NCBI GenBank assembly: GCA_031270515.1
Contig: JAISXM010000042.1
Coordinates: forward strand, 1 to 14,194
DNA: 14,194 nucleotides
Reading direction: 5' to 3'
DNA from: Holosporales bacterium
GTDB taxonomy: Bacteria; Pseudomonadota; Alphaproteobacteria; BNTO01
Position numbers and translations under genes: made by a program
Shown here: piece by piece, positions 6,330 through 13,182 of the stretch
Position numbering within the stretch: position 1 is the stretch's first letter
Layout of the letters: every line of letters starts with the position of its first letter
Notes under the pieces: generated by a model
What the model saw: the letters and a program-made list of their open reading frames with translations, nothing else
The model's database searches: none
What the model was told of the DNA's origin: nothing

Positions 6330-6450
6330 CCACAGCCCCCACCCACCCAGGGGGGCGTGCAGTGGGATCGCTCTACCCAATCTTGATTATGTCATCGTAA
6401 AAGTTAACGATGCAACCACTTTTGCCGATTTACTTCCTTAACTTTTTTTA
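6330..6450 (+). ncRNA. candidate structured small RNA
   Basis: This is a gene-free stretch with its own promoter-like sequence. Three hairpins can be drawn. CAC-a-GCCCCC (6331-6340) pairs with GGGGGCGTG (6351-6359) around the loop ACCCACCCAG. CATCGT (6393-6398) pairs with ACGATG (6407-6412). AAAAGTTAA (6399-6407) pairs with TTAACTTTT (6438-6446), which ends in a T7 run. The last two are mutually exclusive in part. The C-rich first loop resembles anti-Shine-Dalgarno loops of some alphaproteobacterial sRNAs. I could not match it to SRP RNA, RNase P, tmRNA or 6S. It could instead be a leftover intergenic structure. Confidence 0.3.
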
Positions 6451-6507
6451 TATTGTGATTGCATAGCATCATTTACACTCGATCACAGAACTAGATTTTT
6501 AACTCCC

Positions 6508-6663
6508 CTAAAAACTCAGCTTCGACCCAACCAGCACTGCGGTCCCCTTATTCCGCAAAGGCTTGCTGCTTTCGTCGTACACAGAAGCCCTTTTTACCGC
6601 GCACACATCAATATGGTCGATTTCCGCAAATATTTGCACTCCAGACACAATATTACCGGTCAT
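6508..6663 (-). CDS. possible C-terminal fragment of an outer-membrane beta-barrel protein
   Basis: A 51-residue frame starts at ATG 6663, overlapping the TGA of the lipoprotein gene (ATGA). It reads MTGNIVSGVQIFAEIDHIDV, a short loop, and ends GTAVLVGSKLSF. The alternating pattern and terminal Phe resemble the last strands and BamA-recognition signal of outer-membrane barrels. The same frame is open for some residues upstream of the ATG (HGFSDISKFS), still barrel-like and without another start. This suggests it was once the end of a longer protein whose frame was lost in the Ala/Thr repeat region. It could also be a small coupled gene or chance. Confidence 0.35.
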   Translation of the reverse strand: MTGNIVSGVQIFAEIDHIDVCAVKRASVYDESSKPLRNKGTAVLVGSKLSF

Positions 6664-8339
6664 GCTGAATTTGCTGATGTCGCTGAATCCGTGGCTGCAG
6701 TGGCAGAAGTGGTTGCTGTCGTTGCAGTGGCGGAAGCAGTTGCAGTAGCTGACGTGGCAGATGTCGCATCAGTGGTTGCTTTCGCTTTTGGCACAGCAAG
6801 TAGCAAGTTTGACGGAGCATGCAAACACCCGTACCCCAACAAAAAAGGCAATGCTACGGCTGTTTGCTTTTTATATGCAGCCGCTAAGTTTGGTTGGTTG
6901 TACGGAAGGAATTCTTTTAAAGTTGGGTGATTGTAAATGCCAAATAACGTTGTATCAAACTGTGGTTCCAATAGTTTATATGGAATGCCTGTGTCGTCTT
7001 GTAATATTGCGACGGAGTGGGTCATCACAAATGTGCGAAGCTCTGAAAACAGTTGCGAATCGTGAAACTTGTATGACGCGCTCTTTATGAATGTGGCAAA
7101 GGCTTTGGAGCTGACATATTTTTGCAAAGCCTGTAGTGCCGCGTCGTTTGCATTGTCAACGGAACATGCTACGTAGATTAGCGTTTTGTCTGAATAGTCA
7201 TTGTTGACTGGCGCTGGCACTGTGGTCGTCGCTGTGGCTGTGGCTGTAGCTGAGCGCATTGTGTCGTTAGCCGTGTTTGCGCGCACTGTGTAGTGGGCTG
7301 TGTTTGCGCGCACTGTGTAGTGGGCTGTGTTTGTGCGCATTGTGTCGTTGGCGGCTTTCCTTTTGACGCGAAACCGAATTTGTACAATTTTTATTCGTCC
7401 TTCTGGGTCATCTGAAATAATTCCGTCAAGCGATATCGATTTATTGATAACATCTATTATTTCGTACCCAAGTTGCGCAAGCTGAGACATAATAACCGGA
7501 GTCGTCCCTATTTGTTGCGACGATATTTGTTCTTGCATATAGCTTGTGACAAAGTATCCCTTTTGGAAAAAATGCTCCATGCATTTGTTCAGCGCATAAA
7601 GCGTTTTGTCGGACGAAAGTATATTTTTCGCCGACGCACTCGACCCCGTCCTCTCTAGGCCGACCAGTATATATTCACGCGCATTGGGGAAAAATTGGGT
7701 CACGTACGCCGCGTCCGGCCCCCCAAACGGGTAAAATACTCGCTCGACTTGCTGATCCAAGTGGGCGACGTTTGTTTTGCGCCACTCTTGCAACGGCTCA
7801 AACACTGTGCGCTTGAGGTTCTGCCAGCCTGCGGACGTTGTGCTTAAAAACTTTTTGATTTTTTTTTCGGATAGAGCCGGGTTGCATGGGCGAACGACTG
7901 CTCCTAACTGTTGGGCAATGTGATCGATGTTCGGCAGATCAAGTTTTTCGACCTGGCAGGCGGGATCAAATGTTTTTAGCTGACTAGCGGGATTAAGTTT
8001 TTCTAGCTGGCAAGCGGGACTAAACGTTCTTGGCTGGCAAGCGGGATCAAACTTTTCGACCTGGCAGGCGGGACTCCACGTTTCGCCGTTAAGAATTGTG
8101 TCTGCGCTTAACTCCGCCGGCAAGCAAGGAGCCGCCTCAGCATTTGGAGGTCGTGTTAACGCGGCAACGTTAAATAACTCGAATCTTTTCGAATCCTTTG
8201 GAGGCGCGGGCTCTGCTGGCGCACAAAACGCATGCGCGCGCTCAACGGTGTCATCTTCTGATGCTAGCGGCAAATCTCGCTTATGCAATGCTGCGCAAGA
8301 CGTTAGAAAAAGCGATGCAGATATTAACAGATTTAACAT
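6660..8339 (-). CDS. repeat-containing lipoprotein, function unknown
   Basis: The start at ATG 8339 gives a clean lipoprotein signal: MLNLLISASLFLTSC with lipobox L-T-S-C and lipidated Cys15. The frame is open upstream to 8510, but that longer N-terminus makes no sense as a signal. The mature protein has an Ala/Pro-rich part, then five 9-residue repeats of PACQVEKFD type (residues 90-134). A folded region follows (about 135-325) containing FYPFGGPD, FFPNA and YILVGLE. I recall similar FYPFSGPD...LVGLE motifs in uncharacterised bacterial proteins, but no function. Next come four 9-residue NTAHYTVRA repeats (about 329-361), a second folded part, and an Ala/Thr/Ser tail (about 516-559). Likely membrane-anchored; the side of the envelope is unknown. 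It is divergent from the 710-aa gene. The possible barrel fragment overlaps its stop. Confidence 0.75.
   Translation of the reverse strand: MLNLLISASLFLTSCAALHKRDLPLASEDDTVERAHAFCAPAEPAPPKDSKRFELFNVAALTRPPNAEAAPCLPAELSADTILNGETWSPACQVEKFDPACQPRTFSPACQLEKLNPASQLKTFDPACQVEKLDLPNIDHIAQQLGAVVRPCNPALSEKKIKKFLSTTSAGWQNLKRTVFEPLQEWRKTNVAHLDQQVERVFYPFGGPDAAYVTQFFPNAREYILVGLERTGSSASAKNILSSDKTLYALNKCMEHFFQKGYFVTSYMQEQISSQQIGTTPVIMSQLAQLGYEIIDVINKSISLDGIISDDPEGRIKIVQIRFRVKRKAANDTMRTNTAHYTVRANTAHYTVRANTANDTMRSATATATATTTVPAPVNNDYSDKTLIYVACSVDNANDAALQALQKYVSSKAFATFIKSASYKFHDSQLFSELRTFVMTHSVAILQDDTGIPYKLLEPQFDTTLFGIYNHPTLKEFLPYNQPNLAAAYKKQTAVALPFLLGYGCLHAPSNLLLAVPKAKATTDATSATSATATASATATTATTSATAATDSATSANSA
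7255..7352 (-). repeat. in-frame 27-bp tandem repeat in the lipoprotein gene
   Basis: Units start at 7255, 7282, 7309 and 7336 (the last partial). They encode NTAHYTVRA and the variant NTANDTMR. Flanking it at about 7220-7254 is a 6-bp GCTGTG-type run encoding alternating Ala-Thr. Confidence 0.9.
7938..8072 (-). repeat. in-frame 27-bp minisatellite in the lipoprotein gene
   Basis: Five contiguous 27-bp units start at 7938, 7965, 7992, 8019 and 8046. Encoded units include PACQVEKFD, PACQPRTFS, PACQLEKLN, PASQLKTFD and PACQVEKLD. Four units keep the cysteine. The plus strand carries CTGGCAGGCGGGA, close to CTGCAGGCGGGA of the rsmB array. Confidence 0.9.
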
Positions 8340-8544
8340 AGTTGCCGTGTGCTTCGGGATATACCAGGCCCCATGTACAAGGCTATCACACTTGCGTTGA
8401 GTCTGCGACGCCCTGATGTGCAGGTTCATAACATATAAGACAACTAGATCCATAAAAAATGAGCCCATTAGCAGAAGGTTGGACATTTCTAAATTGCGTT
8501 GATATTGCAAAAAAAAACTTGCATTTTTTTAGACAGCAACTACA

Positions 8545-10677
8545 ATGAAAATCAGGGTCACTATTCTCACTAAGATTATGATTACGTTTATCAATACTAC
8601 ATTCCGCAATATACTTGCCCATAAAAACAATTGGAATTTTTATCCCCGTATACGCTTTGCATTACCACGAACGTTCAAATTGTTTGTTCTGGCGACCCGG
8701 TATACATTACCTTTTCTTGTCGTTTTTGCTGCGAGGTTGGTGGCCGCAAATGACGCTAATTCCGTGAATGAACGCTTACGCAGAGCCGATGTATTCTTTG
8801 ATGTGGCAAAAACATCCTCGGGCATTGAACTAATAGGCTCAATAAATGGCAATGTTGAATTCAGAGCAAGTACTCATGGTGTCACCACCAGTTTTTATGG
8901 TGTCACCCCCAGTTTTTATGGTTATTTTTTCGCAAACTTCGTCAAGGATGGGATCGATTGGAAGTACTGTTCCGACGGAGGAGTATGTTTTCATGTCCTC
9001 GTCAAACTTAACGGAGACATGACGTTGAGAGGCGTTCTTCAGAATGAGGCTGGACGCTGCCATGAGAAAAGTTTCGCATTTCGAACATTTGGGCGACTTG
9101 AAAATGTAGGAAACATAGCGTGCTCCGACCTTGTCACTTCAGCAAAACAATTTCACAACTTCGGCAGCATCCAATCATATAACGGCATTCTTTCACAACA
9201 TTTTTTGTTCAATTCAGGATTTATGCAGTTTGGCCTCCGCCCAGAAAAAGTGACCTCATCAATGTACGATGTATCGCGAGCCTTGTCGCAACGAACAAAA
9301 CCTACATACAATAAAGGCGTTTTCAAAAATTCCGGGACCTTTTGCTCACATGGAGAATGCCATATGACAGGTCGTTTAAATTACGTTGAAGATGGTTATA
9401 GCGAGTTTGGAAACCTTCAAATGTCTGGCGGCAGCATTAGCGTTGGGACGCAGCGGATGTATACTCTGCCAAGACCAACGACGCCAAGGGGGCCGATGGC
9501 GCCACCACAATATCCACCTTATTCGTCATCATCAAGTGATTATTATCCGCCAAGTTTTGTCCCAGAATCCAACGTTGAGCCTGAGCCTTCTGAACCTACG
9601 CCTGCCATGATGACTGTACACAATATATTGTTTGGAGAAATTGACACTATATCCGTAGGCAATGCATCGATTTTTAACGTACACACGTTCTCAGTCCCTT
9701 CCGTTAATAGTGTTTCCTTGGAAAACGGAGCGATATTTCACTCAGGACAACATATGAATCTTTATTTAAACGAATTCTTCGAAAACAGAGGCGTTCTAAG
9801 TTCAAGTGTTAGCATTAATCTTCAAATTAACGCTGAAACAAAAATATTCGGTATAGTAATGGCAATGGAAAATGTAGAACTGTCGTTACGTAGGTTTGAG
9901 GACCTAATTCGTTCAGAGATTAGTATGCAAGGCGTTATTATATCACCACACAAAGTTATCCACATTGATACGTATTCAAGGGAGACACCCCATGATCAAG
10001 GCCCCCTAGACGAATGTGATGTGCCGCGCGAATCAGTATACAGCTTTCAAAAGCGCACAACGATGGCTGACGAATCAAACGATAGGCTACCTTCGGTGAT
10101 GCAAATGAGTCAACAAGAGTACCCCTTTCAATTGCCCAACTGCAGTATTGAGGAATATGTGAATTATATACTTAGTGAACGAAAGAGAAATGCTGCGCAA
10201 GAAAAAGAATATATACGTGAAGTTGTGCGCGTTCTGCTGGAAAGCGGCAGTAATATTAACGATATTTTTGAGATAAGGAATAATCCGTTATTGAGTATAT
10301 TAAGAAACGGAAAAGGTACTGCAAAGGACGTGCAATACGTTCAGAGACAATATCCGCGAGTTTGCAGATGGCTGGAACACTGCCAGTGGACTAGTGAAGT
10401 ATTATCGAACCAAACAAATGGATTAAGCTACATAGCGGCTAGATTTTTTCATGAAATTGTTGTCCTTGTAAGTGTGCTTGAAGCGGAGATGGATGGGTAT
10501 GGAACACAGTATTATGAAGTGGTAGATCCAATCCCAGTTTTGGTAGATTTCTGTGCACGCCTAAAACCAGTCCTAAAACAAGCCTCAATAGCCCTTGAGA
10601 TCGACGACGAAGTATTAGCGAATATGTATGACGCGATCTTATTTGCGTATACTTCGTCGTCGTGCTGTGTAATTTAG
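8545..10677 (+). CDS. exported adhesin-like protein, function unknown
   Basis: I do not recognise a family for this 710-aa protein. A hydrophobic core (YTLPFLVVFAARLVAA, near residues 53-68) followed by NDAN looks like a signal peptide with an unusually long N-terminal part. That part includes a palindromic repeat (8619-8692). ATG 8545 and ATG 8578 lack a ribosome binding site. A TTG within the repeat (FKLFVLATRY) could give a normal-length signal, so the start is uncertain. The region to about residue 470 has recurring motifs such as FHNFGSIQSYNG, FKNSGTFCSHG, FENRGVLSSS and SLENGAIFHSG, reminiscent of the stacked turns of filamentous-haemagglutinin-like beta-helices. A Pro/Ser-rich linker interrupts it (near residues 309-352). 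The last ~180 residues are mainly helical. It ends in SSSCCVI. The gene is more AT-rich than rsmB. Confidence 0.65.
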   Translation: MKIRVTILTKIMITFINTTFRNILAHKNNWNFYPRIRFALPRTFKLFVLATRYTLPFLVVFAARLVAANDANSVNERLRRADVFFDVAKTSSGIELIGSINGNVEFRASTHGVTTSFYGVTPSFYGYFFANFVKDGIDWKYCSDGGVCFHVLVKLNGDMTLRGVLQNEAGRCHEKSFAFRTFGRLENVGNIACSDLVTSAKQFHNFGSIQSYNGILSQHFLFNSGFMQFGLRPEKVTSSMYDVSRALSQRTKPTYNKGVFKNSGTFCSHGECHMTGRLNYVEDGYSEFGNLQMSGGSISVGTQRMYTLPRPTTPRGPMAPPQYPPYSSSSSDYYPPSFVPESNVEPEPSEPTPAMMTVHNILFGEIDTISVGNASIFNVHTFSVPSVNSVSLENGAIFHSGQHMNLYLNEFFENRGVLSSSVSINLQINAETKIFGIVMAMENVELSLRRFEDLIRSEISMQGVIISPHKVIHIDTYSRETPHDQGPLDECDVPRESVYSFQKRTTMADESNDRLPSVMQMSQQEYPFQLPNCSIEEYVNYILSERKRNAAQEKEYIREVVRVLLESGSNINDIFEIRNNPLLSILRNGKGTAKDVQYVQRQYPRVCRWLEHCQWTSEVLSNQTNGLSYIAARFFHEIVVLVSVLEAEMDGYGTQYYEVVDPIPVLVDFCARLKPVLKQASIALEIDDEVLANMYDAILFAYTSSSCCVI
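8619..8692 (+). repeat. 75-bp palindromic element read in frame in a coding gene
   Basis: The left arm is CCATAAAAACAATTGGAA and the right arm is TTCAAATTGTTTGTTCTGG. It matches 145-217 on the same strand. It encodes the stretch AHKNNWNFYPRIRF...FKLFVLA just ahead of the hydrophobic core of the signal peptide of the 710-aa protein. Confidence 0.7.
8878..8919 (+). repeat. in-frame 21-bp tandem duplication
   Basis: 8878-8898 and 8899-8919 differ at one base and encode GVTTSFY and GVTPSFY. Confidence 0.9.
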
Positions 10678-10718
10678 AAATGTCCTCTTTTTTTTGAAGG
10701 AAATTGGCTCATAATTCC

Positions 10719-10737
10719 CACCGAGGAGGTTGCGGTG
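10719..10737. other. small hairpin presenting AGGAGG in its loop
   Basis: CACCG (10719-10723) pairs with CGGTG (10733-10737) around AGGAGGTTG. It lies between the stops of the 710-aa gene and prmC, which converge. On the minus strand the loop is an anti-Shine-Dalgarno-like CAACCTCCT. A T8 run lies at 10688-10695, just after the 710-aa gene, but without a good hairpin in front of it. Role unknown. Confidence 0.35.
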
Positions 10738-10748
10738 CGTTTTCTTGA

Positions 10749-11648
10749 TCAATTCAACACTTCGCGACTGTGTTGGGGTACAAAAGTTAACAAGCGCACA
10801 CATCCTCCCAAATCTATTGCGGAGGATGTGTGTTTGAACCCGTGGCTTTGCGCGATTGCGATGACATCGTCGGCTTGTCCTTGTCCTATTTCGAATAAAA
10901 CGTTGGAGCCAGTTATTGATTGTCCCGCATTTTGCCTAACACTTTTGCGCAATCCAGCAAACGCGTCTCTATACGCGCCCAGTCCGTCGTCGCCACCAAA
11001 TAACGCTCCGGGCGGATCAAACAGCACATCGCAAGGAAGCCGCTCCCCATTTTTTATATATGGAGGATTACATAAAATCACGTCAAATGTGCCGTCGACT
11101 TTGTCGTTCCAATTGCTCTGGATAAACTTGGCTCGCGTATCCAGTCCTAATATTGCCGAATTTTTTTGTGCAACCAACAGCGCATCCGCACTATTATCGA
11201 CCCCCACACCATGCGCATTTTGGTACTCCATCAGGCAAGACAAAAGCAAGCACCCCGTCCCCGTCCCCAAGTCCAGGAAGGTCAGCGCCGCCGCCGTATC
11301 CGCGTACAACGACAGCACAGTCTCCACAAAAAGCTCGCTTTCGGGGCGCGGGTCCAGTGTGTCGCGCGTGGTGTAGAACGCATATTTCCAGAAGCTAGCC
11401 TTGTTCAGGATTTTTGCTAGCGGCTCATGTGCAGCCCTGCGAGCGACAAGCGCCCCAAGCGCGTCCAGCTGTGCTGTTGCTTCAGAGTCCGGCAAGTTGC
11501 GCATCAAGTCAACCGGCGCGCGCCCCAACACTACGTCGTCATACGAGCAGTCCCACACATGCGCCACCAGCATCCATAGCTCACGCCACGGACGCTCAAC
11601 TCCGGCGGCTCGCAGGTCATTTGCATATGCGGCGATGCGGCGATTCAT
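10749..11648 (-). CDS. prmC: peptide chain release factor N5-glutamine methyltransferase PrmC (HemK)
   Basis: PrmC methylates the glutamine of the GGQ motif in release factors RF1 and RF2. The N-terminal helical domain is followed by the family segment FWKYAFYTTRDTLDPRPESE. Motif I is FLDLGTGTGCLLLS and the catalytic NPPY motif lies at about residues 194-197 (CNPPYIKNGE). The usual D.(A/G)G..R ending is seen as IDLGGCVRLL. The 299 residues fit the usual 280-300. ATG 11648 follows GAGGAG with only three bases between; the frame is open to an ATG at 11672 (eight residues more). Both starts lie in a repeat array, so the start is uncertain. The usual partner prfA is absent; trcR lies upstream on the same strand, about 120 bp away. 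Confidence 0.92.
   Translation of the reverse strand: MNRRIAAYANDLRAAGVERPWRELWMLVAHVWDCSYDDVVLGRAPVDLMRNLPDSEATAQLDALGALVARRAAHEPLAKILNKASFWKYAFYTTRDTLDPRPESELFVETVLSLYADTAAALTFLDLGTGTGCLLLSCLMEYQNAHGVGVDNSADALLVAQKNSAILGLDTRAKFIQSNWNDKVDGTFDVILCNPPYIKNGERLPCDVLFDPPGALFGGDDGLGAYRDAFAGLRKSVRQNAGQSITGSNVLFEIGQGQADDVIAIAQSHGFKHTSSAIDLGGCVRLLTFVPQHSREVLN
10797..10832. repeat. perfect 12-bp inverted repeat inside the prmC 3' end
   Basis: CACACATCCTCC (10797-10808) and GGAGGATGTGTG (10821-10832) are exact reverse complements around a 12-nt loop. It encodes the conserved C-terminal HTSSAIDLGGCVRL of PrmC. No T run follows on either strand. Confidence 0.75.
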
Positions 11649-11765
11649 TTGCTCCTCGCAGGTCATTCGCACATGCGGCGGGACTGCACATACTTATCGC
11701 AAATCGTCCGCACATGCGGCGGTTCAACTCCTCGCAGGTTATTTGCATATGCAGCGATGCGATTG
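11610..11765 (-). repeat. repeat array at the trcR-prmC junction copying the prmC 5' end
   Basis: On the plus strand TCGCAGGT(C/T)ATTTGCATATGC(G/A)GCGATGCG occurs at 11610-11639 and 11732-11761. A related copy lies at 11656-11680, and CGCACATGCGGCGG recurs at 11709-11722. On the minus strand the units carry GCATATGCAAATGACCTGCGAG and GAGGAG. The prmC N-terminal sequence RRIAAYANDLR is therefore echoed as NRIAAYANNLR just after the trcR stop. The array separates the two genes and supplies the prmC start region. Confidence 0.8.
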
Positions 11766-11766
11766 T

Positions 11767-12276
11767 TCACTGACTCTTTATCAGCTGCTCTAGCTCGTTC
11801 GCCTGGCAGAACCCCAGAGCGACCGGACTGTGCGGTTCTATGTTTTTGAAATTCCAGTGCGTTTTGTTGCGAATGCCCTGCACTGTAGCGCGAGTCGTCC
11901 CAATAAATTTGCAAATTTGAAAATCTGACAAATTCGGATAGTAACGAATCAACCATAAAATCGCACTAGGCTTATCTTTACGTTTAACGACAGGGGTATA
12001 CTTTGCCTTATTCGTCTTAATCACTCGCTCTATATCAATCGCAGGAAGCATAACCAACCGGGCAGACGGATCCGCCTCACAGCGCACAATCTCGTCCTGG
12101 CTCAGCTGAGACGACGCAATCGGGTCAAAGCCAGTCATGTGGTCTGCTTCACCGTCCGCGATCGCTTCAACCTCGAGTATATGCAAGTTACAAAAATCTG
12201 CGATTTGATCAAACGTGAGACTTGTATTATCGATTAACCAGATTGCGGTTGCCTTGGGCATTAATGGTTGGGTCAT
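11767..12276 (-). CDS. trcR: cell-cycle transcriptional regulator TrcR (DUF1013)
   Basis: The start MTQPLMPKATAIWLIDNTSLTF and the following DQIADFCNLH..EVEAIADGE are hallmarks of the DUF1013/TrcR family, found in Alphaproteobacteria. A second helix-turn-helix-like part is seen: PSAILWLIRYYPNLSDFQICKFIGTTRATVQGIRNKTHWN. Family members are reported to act with RNA polymerase and bind promoters genome-wide. ATG 12276 is chosen; a GTG at 12282 is also in frame, and neither has a clear ribosome binding site. About 169 residues, in the family range. It is followed on the same strand by prmC after a repeat array. This gene is the best evidence that the host is an alphaproteobacterium. Confidence 0.88.
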   Translation of the reverse strand: MTQPLMPKATAIWLIDNTSLTFDQIADFCNLHILEVEAIADGEADHMTGFDPIASSQLSQDEIVRCEADPSARLVMLPAIDIERVIKTNKAKYTPVVKRKDKPSAILWLIRYYPNLSDFQICKFIGTTRATVQGIRNKTHWNFKNIEPHSPVALGFCQANELEQLIKSQ

Positions 12277-12439
12277 GGACACGTCGCTTGCGAGATACTA
12301 ACACTCATTTGTCCCATAGCTACGAATTGTTTTCAATAGTGTTTTTTTTCGGCAATTTTTGTAGCAACCGTATGCATCCACATTTGTTACGGCTCAGTCT
12401 CCGGGCTTGGTTCTTGGAAATAGAGTGAATTAATGCTAT

Positions 12440-12468
12440 TTGTTTTTCTGGGTAGTATAACATATATA
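12440..12468 (+). promoter_or_regulatory. sigma-70-type promoter of bioY
   Basis: TTGTTT (12440-12445) and TATATA (12463-12468) are separated by exactly 17 bp. The start would be near 12475, giving a leader of about 22 nt that contains the ribosome binding site. Confidence 0.5.
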
Positions 12469-12496
12469 TTTTCATCAACATCACAAGGAGTTCATC

Positions 12497-13039
12497 ATGA
12501 AAACATCGCTAAGCATAAAAAACTACGAAGCTCTGCAGCTATTAAAATGTTTCGCAGGCTCAGTGTGTATCGCCATTTGTTCGCAGATATGCGTTCCATT
12601 TGTGCCGGTGCCATTTACGATGCAGACGCTTGCCGTCCTTTTCGTCGCATCGAGTTTGGGCGCCCGCTATGGGATAATCTCGGTGTTAATGTACCTTGCG
12701 GAGGGAGCCATAGGGCTGCCCGTGTTTGCGAAGTGCGCGTCCGGACTGCCTCATCTTTTAGGGCCAACGGGGGGGTACCTGATTGGTTTTACTTTTGCGG
12801 CGTATTTGATTGGCACGTTGATTGAGAAATTTAAAGCTAAATCTTTCTTAGCAATATTCGGGAGTGGACTCGCGGGAGAAGTGGTTTTGTTCTTGATTGG
12901 ATACTTACAATTAGCGTGCTTTGTTGGGTTTACTGCGGCGTTCAAGCTTGGGGTCGTGCCATTTCTTTTAGGGGATTTTGTCAAAGTGCTGTTGTTTGCG
13001 TTGATTATGTCAGGAAAGCGGCTCGCGCTTGGAAGATAA
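12497..13039 (+). CDS. bioY: biotin transporter substrate-binding subunit BioY
   Basis: BioY is the membrane S component that binds biotin for uptake, alone or with an ECF energizing module. Its 180 residues contain the family signature PVPFTMQTLAVLFVASSLG, then ISVLMYLAEGAIGLPVFA and LLGPTGGYLIGF. The protein is hydrophobic throughout, with about six membrane segments. AAGGAG lies seven bases before ATG 12497. No bioM/bioN or ecfA/ecfT genes are nearby, so it is a solitary BioY, common in host-dependent bacteria that import biotin. It is monocistronic and converges on smpB. Confidence 0.95.
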   Translation: MKTSLSIKNYEALQLLKCFAGSVCIAICSQICVPFVPVPFTMQTLAVLFVASSLGARYGIISVLMYLAEGAIGLPVFAKCASGLPHLLGPTGGYLIGFTFAAYLIGTLIEKFKAKSFLAIFGSGLAGEVVLFLIGYLQLACFVGFTAAFKLGVVPFLLGDFVKVLLFALIMSGKRLALGR

Positions 13040-13051
13040 TGAAGGTATGCA

Positions 13052-13107
13052 GAGAATCCAGGAGCGCAGGGTAGGGGACCGAGAATGCAAGAGCAGGGTA
13101 GGGGGAT
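13052..13107 (+). repeat. imperfect tandem repeat after bioY
   Basis: GAGAATCCAGGAGCGCAGGG (13052-13071) plus TAGGGGACC is repeated as GAGAATGCAAGAGCAGGG plus TAGGGGGAT (13081-13107). The G-rich part resembles the GGGCA run at about 3783-3800. Confidence 0.7.
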
Positions 13108-13130
13108 GTGTAATATTATTACTGCCCCCC
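13101..13130. terminator. G/C-footed hairpin between convergent bioY and smpB
   Basis: GGGGG (13101-13105) pairs with the C run (13125-13130), and GTAAT (13110-13114) pairs with ATTAC (13118-13122) inside it. It lies between two converging genes, where a shared terminator would be expected. Neither strand shows a T run directly after the stem, so it is atypical. Confidence 0.4.
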
Positions 13131-13182
13131 GTCCACATAAAAGAAACTAAAATAAAAAACAAACAAAAATAATTCGCCGCGA

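Noticed and set aside
6613..6930. Plus-strand open frame rich in Val/Ala (105 codons)
   Set aside because: It is the complement of the Ala/Thr repeat tail of the lipoprotein gene; composition explains its openness.
10735..11376. Plus-strand open frame of 213 codons with AGGAGG just before a GTG start
   Set aside because: It lies fully antisense to prmC, whose protein is clearly conserved, and its translation resembles no protein. The AGGAGG is in a hairpin loop and probably coincidental.
12446..12470. BioR operator near the bioY promoter
   Set aside because: The A/T-rich TATAACATATATATT stretch does not match the palindromic BioR box as I know it (TTAT..ATAA) well enough to claim.
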